From NCBI GenBank assembly GCA_004299705.1, contig SCQS01000065.1:1-61243 (forward strand): a DNA stretch of 61,243 bases, given 5' to 3'. Numbering within the stretch: position 1 is the first letter of the stretch; each line of letters starts with the position of its first letter. The stretch comes from Rhodanobacteraceae bacterium (GTDB taxonomy: Bacteria > Pseudomonadota > Gammaproteobacteria > Xanthomonadales > Rhodanobacteraceae). The notes below the pieces were generated by a model. It saw nothing but the letters and a program-made list of their open reading frames with translations. It had not been told where the DNA came from and searched no databases. Position numbers and translations under genes: made by a program. Shown here in pieces: positions 8,322-17,255 of this stretch.

Positions 8322-8356
8322 GAGGCGACCGCTCTATCCAACTGAGCTACGGGGTC
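8284..8356 (-). tRNA. tRNA-Arg (anticodon CCT)
   Basis: A complete cloverleaf reads on the minus strand. The acceptor stem is GACCCCG/CGGGGTC, the D stem GCTC/GAGC, the anticodon stem GTCGC/GCGGC with loop CTCCTAA, the variable loop AGGTC and the T stem GCGCG/CGCGC with loop TTCGAAT. CCA is not encoded. It shares the 5' half with the broken tRNA at 7097 but lies in the opposite orientation, and its 3' part overlaps the integrase gene. Confidence 0.93.
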
Positions 8357-8671
8357 ACAGATGGGGTTGCCAATGGTAACGGGTTGCGAACGCTACTACT
8401 TGCTGACCACCGTTCCGGCAATCGTTGATCTCGGCGCTGGTAATTCCTGAACTCCTGCAGGTGTGACCAGGATGCTGGCCTGCGATGTAGGGCAGGCAGG
8501 TGACGACCCGTTGTCGTCCTTCGTGACCGGCGGCTCTCGGGAAGGTTGGTTGCCCCCAAGCGACCAATGACGCCGGCTGTCTTCGACTTTGCCCATGAAG
8601 ACCGGGTTCATCGCCTCAACTCAATGTTCCGCGAGAACGCGTCGACTCCGATCTGTCACCGCGTTTACCAC
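8357..8671. other. Intergenic region with no recognisable gene
   Basis: Open frames here are short, lack ribosome binding sites and show no recognisable motif. The stretch separates the tRNA-Arg gene from the efflux leader block. Confidence 0.5.
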
Positions 8672-8748
8672 TAGCTTTCCTTTGGCTTAGCCACTAACAA
8701 AATTGCTCACGGTTCACGGGTAAAGGCCTTACAGTGCATCGATCTTGG
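8672..8748 (+). promoter_or_regulatory. Leader block A upstream of the efflux adaptor
   Basis: This 77-bp block, starting TAGCTTTCCTTTGGCTTAGC, aligns without gaps to the block at 11154-11230 with about three quarters of positions identical, including the shared core ACAAAATTG. Both blocks begin exactly 190 bp before the start codon of their gene. It is probably a duplicated promoter or binding site for the LysR regulator encoded between the two genes. Confidence 0.65.
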
Positions 8749-8861
8749 CATTGGCGGACCGGAGCGATCCAGTTCAGCGCAGCCATTGCATTTCTATCCT
8801 GCGCCGCCACGCGCAACAGGTGGCCCGCTTTCCAGACACTCGTATCCCGGATCGCAGTCGA

Positions 8862-10130
8862 ATGTCACGGACCAAGTGGATTCTGACGATCACTGGCGTC
8901 GTCATCGTGGCGCTGGTTCTCTGGCGCATCTTGTCGAGCCATGGCGGCACGGCGCAAGCGGGCCCCGGCGCGGGCACGCCTGTGCCGGTGACGATGGTGC
9001 CTGCAGCTCTCCAGAACGTGCCGACCTACTTGATGAACCACGGCACCGTCACCCCGATCAACACCGTCAACGTGCAACCCCAGGTTGGCGGCGAGTTGAT
9101 GAAGCTGGACTTCACCGAGGGCGATCCGGTCAAGCAAGGGCAGGTCATCGCACAAATCGATCCGCGCACACTGCAGGGCGAGCTTGACCAGGCCACCGGA
9201 AAGCTTCAGCAGGACGAAGCCCAGCTCGAAACCGCGAAGGCCAATCTGGAACGGTCCTCGAATCCCAAATATGCACCCTACGTCGCACAGATCGACCGTA
9301 TCACCCAGCGCAATAAGGTATTGCAATACCAGGCGGCCGTTGCGGCAGACAACGGTTCAATCAGGGACGTTCGAGTGCAACTCGGCTTCACGAGCATCAC
9401 CTCGCCCATCGATGGCGTGGCCGGCATCCGTCAGGTCACGCCAGGCAACGTCGTTACCACTGGCTCGACGATCGTCACCATTACCCAGATGCACCCAATC
9501 GACGTGTTGTTCACGCTACCCGGCAAGTATCTCGATGAAGTGCGCAGCGCTCAGGCGAAGGGACCGCTGAGCGTGGTGATCCTCAACGCCTCGGGTGGTG
9601 TGATCGAAGGCGATGGTGTGCTCAAAGTCATCAACAACCAGATCGACCAGAATACCGATAGCTGCCAGCTCAAGGCCGAGTTTCCGAATTCCGACAACAA
9701 GCTCTTCCCCGGACAATACGCGAACGTTCGCTTGGAACTTGGTGTCCAGACGGGCGTACTGGTCGTGCCCGCTGCCGCGGTGCAGCGCGGGCCGGATGGC
9801 GACTATGTGTGGCTGGTTACGAGCAAGAAGCCTGCCGGTCGAGCGCTGGCCGGTGGCGGCGTGCGACACATCGGCACCGCCGCCAAGGGTGACCACCAGC
9901 GTGCCCAATACGTCACCATGCAGGTGGTCACCACCGGCGGTGAGGCGGGCGACACCGGACAGATCATCACCAAGGGCTTGAAATCCGGGTACGTGGTGGT
10001 CGCGACGGGCCAGTTCCGCCTCAAGGAAGGCAGCCGGGTGACGCCGATGGAACCTGGCGAGGCGTCGGCATTGCCCGCCTCCATCGAAGCCAAGACCCCG
10101 CAGAAACGCAATGGCGCGCGGGAACAATGA
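8862..10130 (+). CDS. RND efflux periplasmic adaptor (membrane fusion protein)
   Basis: A 422-aa protein with an N-terminal membrane anchor (residues 5-22). Barrel-sandwich lipoyl segments (VNVQPQVGGELMKLDFTEGD, then SPIDGVAGIR) flank an alpha-helical hairpin, and a beta-barrel domain follows. This is the HlyD/AcrA/MdtA-type layout that joins an inner-membrane RND pump to an outer-membrane channel. The ATG at 8862 gives the standard anchor and lies 190 bp after leader block A, matching the pump gene's spacing. No TolC-type gene is nearby, so it probably uses one encoded elsewhere. The RND pump lies downstream beyond the lysR gene. Confidence 0.88.
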   Translation: MSRTKWILTITGVVIVALVLWRILSSHGGTAQAGPGAGTPVPVTMVPAALQNVPTYLMNHGTVTPINTVNVQPQVGGELMKLDFTEGDPVKQGQVIAQIDPRTLQGELDQATGKLQQDEAQLETAKANLERSSNPKYAPYVAQIDRITQRNKVLQYQAAVAADNGSIRDVRVQLGFTSITSPIDGVAGIRQVTPGNVVTTGSTIVTITQMHPIDVLFTLPGKYLDEVRSAQAKGPLSVVILNASGGVIEGDGVLKVINNQIDQNTDSCQLKAEFPNSDNKLFPGQYANVRLELGVQTGVLVVPAAAVQRGPDGDYVWLVTSKKPAGRALAGGGVRHIGTAAKGDHQRAQYVTMQVVTTGGEAGDTGQIITKGLKSGYVVVATGQFRLKEGSRVTPMEPGEASALPASIEAKTPQKRNGAREQ

Positions 10131-10217
10131 GTCGCGGGAGCAAGGACCGCGGTATGAAACGTCATCACAGCCAACCGGCCGACCGTTTTGCCGACGTCGT
10201 TGTGACCGGAGTGACGA

Positions 10218-11141
10218 TCAGGGAATCGCTCTGTCGTCGGCCGTCGTGATGGGGTACTTCGCCTTTTGGCGCAGTGCTTCGCGGCGAAGCCATTCGCGGA
10301 AGACGCCCAGCGCGGCGTCTTCTGCGCGCACCGACCGAAACGCCAGATACCAACTTTCGTATTGCTGGCGCGGGACCCCAAAAGGTGCGACCAGGCGGCC
10401 GGACGAGAGCGCGTCGCTAACGTATGGGAGCTGTGCAACGAGCACGCCTACGCCATCGATCGCGGCTTGCACGGCCATGGCCGAACTGCCGAACGATATT
10501 TCCCGGGACACGCCAGCGGCTTTGATGCGCATCGCCTTGAACCACCAGTCCCATTGATCGCGGAGGTGTGCCACCACGATTGAGGGGACCTTGCGGAGGT
10601 CACGTGGCTTGTGCAGTTGCTTGGCCAAGGATTGCGTACACACTGCAACCAACGTGCTCGGGAACAACGCTTCCGCCAAATAGCCCGGCCAGTCTCCGTG
10701 GCCGCGCCGCACGGTGCACGTCCAGTCGTCGCGCAGTGGATTCATCAGCCCGCCCGTCGCGATGCGCACCTCGATGTCGGGGTGGTCGCGGTTGAAAGTA
10801 GCGAGGCGCGGGATCAACCAGTGCATCGCGAGCGCCGGTGCGACGCCAACCGTCAGCACCGGGCCTGCGCGCATCGCGCGCACCTCTTCAGTCAGTCGCG
10901 CAATGGCCTCGAATGCGTTCTGCAAACCCGGTTGGTACGCGCGGCCCTGGTCAGTCAGCTCCAGCCCGTTCGGGTGGCGCTTGAACAACGGAAGCCCGAG
11001 TCGATCCTCCAGCAGCCGTACCTTCTGGCTGACGGCGGCCGGCGTCACGTTCAGCTCGACCGCCGCCGCAGCAAAACTTCCAAGTCGCGCCGCCGCCTCG
11101 AACGCACGCAGCCGATTCAACGACGGCAAATGACCAGCCAT
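10218..11141 (-). CDS. LysR-family transcriptional regulator, GcvA-like
   Basis: A 307-aa protein with an N-terminal winged HTH (RAFEAAARLGSFAAAAVELN, then VTPAAVSQKVRLLEDRLGLPLF). The effector-binding domain begins near VLTVGVAPALAMHWLIPRL, a pattern seen in GcvA-like LysR proteins. It sits between the adaptor and pump genes, divergent from the pump, with leader block B in the gap. It probably controls both efflux genes; the inducer is unknown. Confidence 0.85.
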   Translation of the reverse strand: MAGHLPSLNRLRAFEAAARLGSFAAAAVELNVTPAAVSQKVRLLEDRLGLPLFKRHPNGLELTDQGRAYQPGLQNAFEAIARLTEEVRAMRAGPVLTVGVAPALAMHWLIPRLATFNRDHPDIEVRIATGGLMNPLRDDWTCTVRRGHGDWPGYLAEALFPSTLVAVCTQSLAKQLHKPRDLRKVPSIVVAHLRDQWDWWFKAMRIKAAGVSREISFGSSAMAVQAAIDGVGVLVAQLPYVSDALSSGRLVAPFGVPRQQYESWYLAFRSVRAEDAALGVFREWLRREALRQKAKYPITTADDRAIP

Positions 11142-11153
11142 GTGGTGTACCTA

Positions 11154-11230
11154 TAGCTTTTCTTTTGCTAAGCCATCGACAAAATTGTTCACGATCTCTG
11201 GGCCATCGTCTTACATTGCAACGGTCTTGG
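11154..11230 (+). promoter_or_regulatory. Leader block B upstream of the RND pump
   Basis: This block begins TAGCTTTTCTTTTGCTAAGC and matches leader block A over 77 ungapped bases. It lies in the divergent gap between lysR and the pump gene, the usual site for LysR autoregulation and target activation. Its distance to the GTG start at 11344 is 190 bp, identical to block A and the adaptor start. Confidence 0.65.
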
Positions 11231-11343
11231 CCTTGGTCTTCGCAATTGATTCAGATCGGCATACCGATAGCACTACTGTTTCATTTTGGCAAGCAGCGCG
11301 CGCAGTACACACGTCTGACTTCGTCGAGCAAGGACAGTGAAAC

Positions 11344-14300
11344 GTGAATCTGTCCGCCCCGTTCATTGCGAGGCCAGTGGCTACAACACTGCTGATGGCC
11401 GCGATTGCATTGCTGGGACTGGTCGTGTTTCCGCGTTTGCCGGTGGCCCCTCTGCCTTCGATCGACTTCCCCACGATCCAGGTGACGGCAACCCTGCCCG
11501 GTGCAAGCCCGGAAACCATGGCCGCCGCGGTCGCGACACCGCTGGAGCGCCAGCTCGGCCAGATTGCCGGCGTCAGCGACATGACTTCATTCAGCGCACA
11601 AGGTGCGACGTCGATCACGATCCAGTTCGATCTCGACCGCGACATCGACACGGCCGCGCAGGACGTGCAGGCGGCGCTCAGCGCCGCCAGCAAGTCGCTG
11701 CCTACCACGATGACGACTCCGCCAACGTGGAAGAAGCTCAACCCGGCCGATGCACCGATCATGGTGCTGGCAGCGACATCCCGGTCGCTGCCGCTGACGG
11801 AAGTCGACAACGACGTCGACAACATTCTCGCCAGGGCGATTTCGCAGGTTTCCGGCGTGGCCCAGGTCACGCTGGGCGGTGAACAGAAGCCGGCCATCCG
11901 GGTTCAGGTCAACCCGGCCAAGCTTGCGTCGTTGGGGCTGACCCCAGAGCAAGTACGCCAGGCATTGGCGGATGCCAGTACCGATGCGGCCAAAGGTGCG
12001 CTCAATACTGCCACCACCGGATTCACGATCGCTGCCAACGACCAGCTCACCGAGGCCCGGAAGTTCGAGCATGTCGTCATCGCTTACCACAACGGTGCGC
12101 CCGTTCGGGTCGAAGACGTGGGGCGGGCCATCGCAGCCGCGGCAGACCGCACCGCAGCGGCTTACTACAACGGCCAGCCGGCGATCCTGTTGACGATCTA
12201 CCGGCAACCCGGCGCGAATGTCATCGCCACCGTGGATCGGATCAAGGCGCGGTTGCCAGAGCTCACGGGCGGCTTGCCGGCCGGCGTGGACGTACACACG
12301 GTACTTGATCGCACGACCACGATCCGTGCGTCGGTGCGCGATGTCGAGTCCACCTTGGGCCTTACCATCGTGCTGGTGGTGCTCGTCGTTGCGCTGTTCT
12401 TGCGCAACCTCCGCGCGACGATCATCCCCGGCCTCACCATCGTGGTGGTGTTGTTCGGCTCGTTTGCAGTAATGGGACTGTTCGGGTTCAGCCTGGACAA
12501 CCTGTCACTGATGGCGCTGACCATCGCGGTCGGGTTCGTGGTGGACGATGCGATCGTCGTGATCGAGAACATCTACCGCCATATCGAGGGTGGCGAATCG
12601 CCACGCGAGGCGGCGGTGAACGGAGCGCGCGAGATCGGATTCACCGTGTTGTCGATGAGCCTGTCACTGATTGCGGTCCTGCTGCCGATCGGCTTCATGA
12701 GTGGTGTCGTGGGGCGCCTGTTCCGCGAGTTCGCCTTCACCGTGGTGGCCGCGGTCGCGGTGTCGGCCGTGGTGTCGCTGACGTTGGCCCCGATGCTGTG
12801 CTCGCGGTGGATCAAGCCGGCGCGCGGCGAGCGTGGTGCGTGGCACCGTCGCGTCGAGCGCGGTTTTGAAGGGCTAACGGAGGGCTACCGAAGAACGCTC
12901 GACCTTGCGCTGGCGCGGGCTCCATGGATGCTCGCGGCGTTTGTCGCGACGGTGTTGCTGACGGTACTTCTGGCCGTGACCATCCCGAAGGGATTCTTTC
13001 CCGTGCAGGACACGGGGTTGGTCGGCGCGCTGGCGGACGCGTCCCAAAGCGTGTCGCCCCGACAGATGCAACAACTGGAGCGCCGGATCGACGCCATCGT
13101 TCGTCGCGATCCAGCGGTGGCTGGCGTCGCCTCGTGGACCGGCAGCACGGGCGGCAACGGCTTTGCGCAAACCCAGAACACTGCGCGTTATTTCATCGTC
13201 CTCAGACCACGCTCCGACCGCAAACTCTCCGCGCCACGCGTGATCGACCGCCTGCAGCGCGCCTTGCGGGGCATCGGCGATGCCACCTTGCACATGAATG
13301 CGACCCAGGACATCACCGTGGGTGGGCGCACCTCGCGCGGCAACTTCCAGTACACCCTGGAGGACGCAAATATCGATGAACTGCGCCGCTGGTCAGCAAA
13401 GATGCTCGCCGCGATGGACCGGCTCCCGGAGATCGAGGGCGTTGCGAGCGATCTGCAGGATTCGGCCCCGCAATTGACAATCGACATCGACCGCGCGAAG
13501 GCGGCAAGCCTCGGCGTGTCCGTGCAGACCATCGACGACACGCTGGACGATGCGTATGGGCAACGCCAGATCAGCCAGTATCTGACGCAAATTGGTGCCT
13601 ACCCAATCATCCTTGAGGTGATGCCTGACCAATTACATCACCTGGCGTCCCTCAACGACCTGTATGTGAAATCCGCAACGACGGGCACGACCGTACCTCT
13701 TTCCACCTTCGTGACTGTCGCCACCAATACCACCGGACCGCTTTCCATCGTCCACCAGGGCCAATTCCCCGCGGTGAACCTGTCCTTCAACCTCCGGCCA
13801 GGTGTTTCGCTCGGCCAAGCGGTCGCCGCAATCCAACACGCTGCGCAGGCAATCCACATACCCGAGAGCGTCGCCGGGGCGTTCACCGGCAACGCGGGGG
13901 CATTCCAAAAATCGCTTGCCAGCATGCCATGGATGGTCTTGTTGTCGTTGCTGGCTGTCTACGTCGTTCTGGGCATCCTGTACGAAGACTTCATCCACCC
14001 GCTGACGATTCTTTCGACGCTGCCTTCCGCGGGGCTCGGCGCCCTGCTGGCGCTGTACGCGGTGCGCATGGACTTGTCGGTGATCGGCATGATCGGTGTG
14101 ATCCTGCTGATCGGCATCGTGGAAAAGAACGGCATCATGCTGGTCGACTTCGCGATCGTCGCTGAACGTGAGCGCGGACTGGCACCGCTGCAATCCATCC
14201 GCGAAGCCTGCATCTTGCGCTTCCGCCCGATCCTCATGACCACGCTCGCCGCGTTGCTTGCAGGAATTGCCTTGGCGGCAGGCACCGGCACCGGGTCGGA

Positions 14301-14454
14301 ACTGCGCCGACCATTGGGCATCGCGATCGTTGGTGGCCTCATCTTCAGCCAGCTACTGACGCTGTACACCACGCCAGTCGTATACCTGTATCTCGATCGG
14401 CTTCGCGCGTGGCTCAATCGGCGACGCGCAGGCCACATCGAGAACGTTGCGTGA
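11344..14454 (+). CDS. RND multidrug efflux permease (MdtB/MdtC/MuxB-like)
   Basis: This 1036-aa protein has the full RND length and layout: TM1 after FIARPVATTLL, a large periplasmic loop, the TM2-6 block with GFVVDDAIVVIENIYRH, a second loop and TM7-12 with GIVEKNGIMLVDFAI. The paired acidic residues of TM4 (VVDDAIVV) needed for proton relay are present. It exports drugs or other amphiphilic compounds with the adaptor encoded at 8862. The GTG at 11344 is preceded by AAGGA and gives the normal N-terminus. Regulation by the adjacent LysR protein is likely. Confidence 0.92.
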   Translation: MNLSAPFIARPVATTLLMAAIALLGLVVFPRLPVAPLPSIDFPTIQVTATLPGASPETMAAAVATPLERQLGQIAGVSDMTSFSAQGATSITIQFDLDRDIDTAAQDVQAALSAASKSLPTTMTTPPTWKKLNPADAPIMVLAATSRSLPLTEVDNDVDNILARAISQVSGVAQVTLGGEQKPAIRVQVNPAKLASLGLTPEQVRQALADASTDAAKGALNTATTGFTIAANDQLTEARKFEHVVIAYHNGAPVRVEDVGRAIAAAADRTAAAYYNGQPAILLTIYRQPGANVIATVDRIKARLPELTGGLPAGVDVHTVLDRTTTIRASVRDVESTLGLTIVLVVLVVALFLRNLRATIIPGLTIVVVLFGSFAVMGLFGFSLDNLSLMALTIAVGFVVDDAIVVIENIYRHIEGGESPREAAVNGAREIGFTVLSMSLSLIAVLLPIGFMSGVVGRLFREFAFTVVAAVAVSAVVSLTLAPMLCSRWIKPARGERGAWHRRVERGFEGLTEGYRRTLDLALARAPWMLAAFVATVLLTVLLAVTIPKGFFPVQDTGLVGALADASQSVSPRQMQQLERRIDAIVRRDPAVAGVASWTGSTGGNGFAQTQNTARYFIVLRPRSDRKLSAPRVIDRLQRALRGIGDATLHMNATQDITVGGRTSRGNFQYTLEDANIDELRRWSAKMLAAMDRLPEIEGVASDLQDSAPQLTIDIDRAKAASLGVSVQTIDDTLDDAYGQRQISQYLTQIGAYPIILEVMPDQLHHLASLNDLYVKSATTGTTVPLSTFVTVATNTTGPLSIVHQGQFPAVNLSFNLRPGVSLGQAVAAIQHAAQAIHIPESVAGAFTGNAGAFQKSLASMPWMVLLSLLAVYVVLGILYEDFIHPLTILSTLPSAGLGALLALYAVRMDLSVIGMIGVILLIGIVEKNGIMLVDFAIVAERERGLAPLQSIREACILRFRPILMTTLAALLAGIALAAGTGTGSELRRPLGIAIVGGLIFSQLLTLYTTPVVYLYLDRLRAWLNRRRAGHIENVA

Positions 14455-14996
14455 GTCGCCCCCGCGACAACGCTCCAATGACCGCTGTGTGGCAACGCGA
14501 TTTGAGTTGCGACCGTCCGCTCGTGGCCGCGAGTTTCCTATTGTGACGCGGTGGCTGGGGCATCATCGACCCACTGGTCAGCGCTCATCGGCACGGTGGT
14601 CAGCCTGACGGGGACACGCAACGGTACCCCAAACTCGTGTACTTGGGCCTACGGGCACGGCATGCCCTCCCTCGTCGGGATGGTGGAATTTTCGCAAGAC
14701 GCCCTGCCTTGGCGACCGGTTCCAAGCGACCGCATCGGCAGGGGTGATTCGAACCAAAGGGGTGAGTGTTGCAACGAGTTACCATGTGAAACCAAGCTGC
14801 AGCAAGGCTTTCAGGGTGGAGGCAACTTTCTCGCCGCATGAGCGCTGAGTTTCCGGGTATCAACAACGCAGTCTGCATAAGTCCTTGCGTTCCACGGCAT
14901 TTCGTGTAACCGTGTTACCGGCTGCGGTTGTGTGACCGTCCGCGGCTTCTGTGGTTTTAGCCCTGCTTTGGCACTGGTCCGTATCGGACAGTTGCC
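14455..14996. other. Intergenic region with no recognisable gene
   Basis: No frame here has a recognisable domain. A TTCGAA-containing stretch near 14745 recalls a tRNA T loop on the minus strand, but its flanks do not pair. The region separates the efflux genes from the mobile-element genes at 14997. Confidence 0.5.
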
Positions 14997-15371
14997 ATGA
15001 CATTCAAAGAAATGCGGCTTCCCGCTGCAATAGCGGAAGCGTTTCCCCTGCCGTCGAATAGTGAGCAGTATCTGCTCGCGCGTTACGGCGCCACGATGTC
15101 ACTTGACGACATCGCCGCGGAATTGGGCACAACGCCCAACGCGCTGCGCATCAGACAGCTTCGTTACCGCGATTTGCCGCCCCGGATTCGGGGAATGCGC
15201 GCATATCGCTGCCCCACAAAAACTGTCGCGGCGTGGATTACGGCGCTGGTAGATGACGAGGGCGAAGCAGCTGCAATCCGTGATATGGAACCCGCGCACG
15301 GAGCGAGACGGCCAGGCAGGCCGCGTAAGCATCACTCCTTCACCGATGCAGACGGCGGGGAGGACGCGTGA
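14997..15371 (+). CDS. Small helix-turn-helix protein, mobile-element type
   Basis: A 124-aa protein with a likely HTH around residues 35-60 (SLDDIAAELGTTPNALRIRQ), a tryptophan-containing helix (TVAAWITAL) and a basic C-terminal tail (GARRPGRPRKHH) resembling an AT-hook. Its stop overlaps the start of the RepA-like gene. Small DNA-binding proteins often precede RepA in integrative elements, where they act as excisionases or repressors. No specific family is recognised, so this role is inferred. Confidence 0.6.
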   Translation: MTFKEMRLPAAIAEAFPLPSNSEQYLLARYGATMSLDDIAAELGTTPNALRIRQLRYRDLPPRIRGMRAYRCPTKTVAAWITALVDDEGEAAAIRDMEPAHGARRPGRPRKHHSFTDADGGEDA

Positions 15372-16573
15372 TGGACCTCAAATACGAACAGCGCCCGACT
15401 GCAATCGGGCGCTGTGAGGGAACCGCACTTGCACATGTACAGCCGCAATCGTATCAGAGCGCCCCAATGCGTGAAGTGCGCGTTGGCGATTTGAGCGATG
15501 CGCTGCAATACGCGCCATGCTTTGTCGTCGAGCCGATCATCCCGCGCGATGAAGTAACTTTGCTGTCGGGTCACGGCGACGTTGGGAAGTCGTATTTGGC
15601 GCTCGTGATTGGGGCACACGTCGCGTGCGACCAACGATGGGGGCCGTTTCCCGTCACACACGGGAACGTGCTGTTTGTGACGCTGGAAGACGTCGCAGAG
15701 AGGGTTCGCTACCGTTTGGCCCGAATCGTTGAGGCCTACCGGCTCGACCCGATCAAGCTCGATAAGAATTTATTGGTTCTCGACGGCGCCAGCATCAACG
15801 CATCGCTCGCCGAAGAATTCTTGGGCCCCCGAGCGCATACCATCGCCGAAACGTCGTCGTTCAAGCAACTTGCGCTGAAGAGCAAGGGATACGACTTGGT
15901 GATTGTCGACAACGCCAGTGACGCGTTCAACGCTGATCCAAACAGCAACCGCCTCGTACGCCGTTTTGTTCGTCAAATGCTCGGTGAAAATGCCCGAGTA
16001 AATTCATTGGCCGTGTTGCTGCTAGCCCATGTGGACAAGGATGCCGCTCGGTACGGTGCGCGGCAGCAGTCATATCTCGGGTCGGTCGCTTGGCATAACT
16101 CCGCCAGGTCCCGAATCGCGCTGACCGGTGATGATGGCAACCTGACACTGCAGCACGAGAAACACAACCACAGTGCTAAGCATCAGCCCATTCGCCTGTT
16201 CCGAACCGCAGATGGCGTACCGATGCCAGAAGAAGCCGCTATGGACGGATCAGCGGCTTCGGATTCCCTGCTGAGCAATGACGTCGACGCGATCCTCATG
16301 GCAATGTACGCCGCAAAGGCCGCAGGCGTAACCGTCCACGCTTCGACTTCCGGCCCATACACACCGCAGAAAACCCTCTCCACGTTTCCCGAACTGCCAC
16401 GAAGTCTTCAAAACAATTCGGGACGATACCGCTTCTGGCGAGCGCTTCGTGCGTGCCAATCCGCCGGCACGGTCTCTGCTGAAGACTTCGTCACGGGGCA
16501 CCGCAACAAGAGAAAAAAGCTCGTGCTCACCCACAAGGGCGAAGTTGCGGTTGCGGCGCTGCAATCCCCCTGA
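15371..16573 (+). CDS. RepA-like AAA ATPase/helicase
   Basis: This protein of about 400 aa carries a Walker A motif (LLSGHGDVGKS) near residue 64 and a Walker B-like segment DLVIVDNASDAF near residue 177. It also has LLAHVDKDAARYG and a later NSARSRIALTG segment. This is the RecA-fold layout of RepA/RSF1010-type hexameric helicases found on plasmids and integrative elements. GTG 15368 and ATG 15371 are both possible starts; the latter overlaps the upstream stop. An iteron-like repeat cluster follows within 10 bp. It may drive replication of an excised element. Confidence 0.8.
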   Translation: MDLKYEQRPTAIGRCEGTALAHVQPQSYQSAPMREVRVGDLSDALQYAPCFVVEPIIPRDEVTLLSGHGDVGKSYLALVIGAHVACDQRWGPFPVTHGNVLFVTLEDVAERVRYRLARIVEAYRLDPIKLDKNLLVLDGASINASLAEEFLGPRAHTIAETSSFKQLALKSKGYDLVIVDNASDAFNADPNSNRLVRRFVRQMLGENARVNSLAVLLLAHVDKDAARYGARQQSYLGSVAWHNSARSRIALTGDDGNLTLQHEKHNHSAKHQPIRLFRTADGVPMPEEAAMDGSAASDSLLSNDVDAILMAMYAAKAAGVTVHASTSGPYTPQKTLSTFPELPRSLQNNSGRYRFWRALRACQSAGTVSAEDFVTGHRNKRKKLVLTHKGEVAVAALQSP

Positions 16574-16581
16574 CCCCCTCG

Positions 16582-16654
16582 CATCACCGCAGCAGGCGGG
16601 GGAAAAGCTGCGGTGATGTGCGGTAGTCGCAAACCACCGCACATCACCGCAGCA
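16582..16654. repeat. Iteron-like repeats with 18-bp inverted repeat
   Basis: CATCACCGCAGCA occurs at 16582-16594 and again at 16642-16654, and its first ten bases recur in inverted orientation at 16609-16618. The inverted copy is part of an 18-bp perfect inverted repeat (16607-16624 and 16636-16653) with an 11-nt spacer. It lies directly after the RepA-like gene, so it could be an origin or RepA binding site. A terminator is the alternative, but no T-run follows. Confidence 0.6.
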
Positions 16655-16660
16655 TCGCAG

Positions 16661-17255
16661 CACTACCGCAACGTCCAGGGTCGCGGCTCGCCGGCATCCC
16701 TGCCGGACTCGGCCTCGCTGCGCGCTTCGCGCGCTCTCGGCCCGCCGGCGCGGCCGCGATGTAGGGTTGAGGCAGGTTGAAAGGAAAGCGTGCAGGCAGC
16801 GGGCTGGCTTGTGGCCAAACCTGATCAGTCCCGCGCCCACCCCCCACGCAACGCCGACTCGATTCTTTGCGATACAGAAACCCTTCACCGAAGGAGCGGA
16901 GCGGCTGTCAAGGGCGGTGAGTTCGGGTAGCGATTTCCCAGTCTCGCACATCCGTTCAATCGGAGCAGCGTGCGTCAAGCAACAAAGCGCCGCGGCGAAC
17001 TCACCGGCGCAGCTTTACCCTTGACTGCTGCGGAGCGACCCAGCCTTGGCACGGGGTGCAGGGATGCTGTTTACCCTGCACCCCTGCCGCGCGGCGAGCG
17101 CTAGGTCGGGCGCGCAGTCACCTACAGCTTGTCATGCCATACGGTTACCGAAAGCGGCGCATCGCAATACTCAAGCGACAAGCCACTGAGGCAGGTGTGC
17201 CTCGCTTACCCGGAGGGTGCCCGCACGCTGCGCAACGCGCGACGGCACCTCCGGG
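16661..17255. other. Non-coding gap with one strong hairpin
   Basis: No plausible gene is seen. At 17053-17084, GGGGTGCAGGG and CCCTGCACCCC form an 11-bp perfect stem around a 10-nt loop; without a T-run it is not a classical terminator. The stretch separates the RepA-like module from the defence genes. Confidence 0.55.

Noticed and set aside
14730-14775. tRNA-like sequence (GGTTCGAATC on the minus strand)
   Set aside because: The T-loop resemblance is not supported by a pairing T stem, acceptor stem or anticodon arm.
17053-17084. Rho-independent terminator
   Set aside because: The 11-bp stem is strong, but no T-run follows on either strand.
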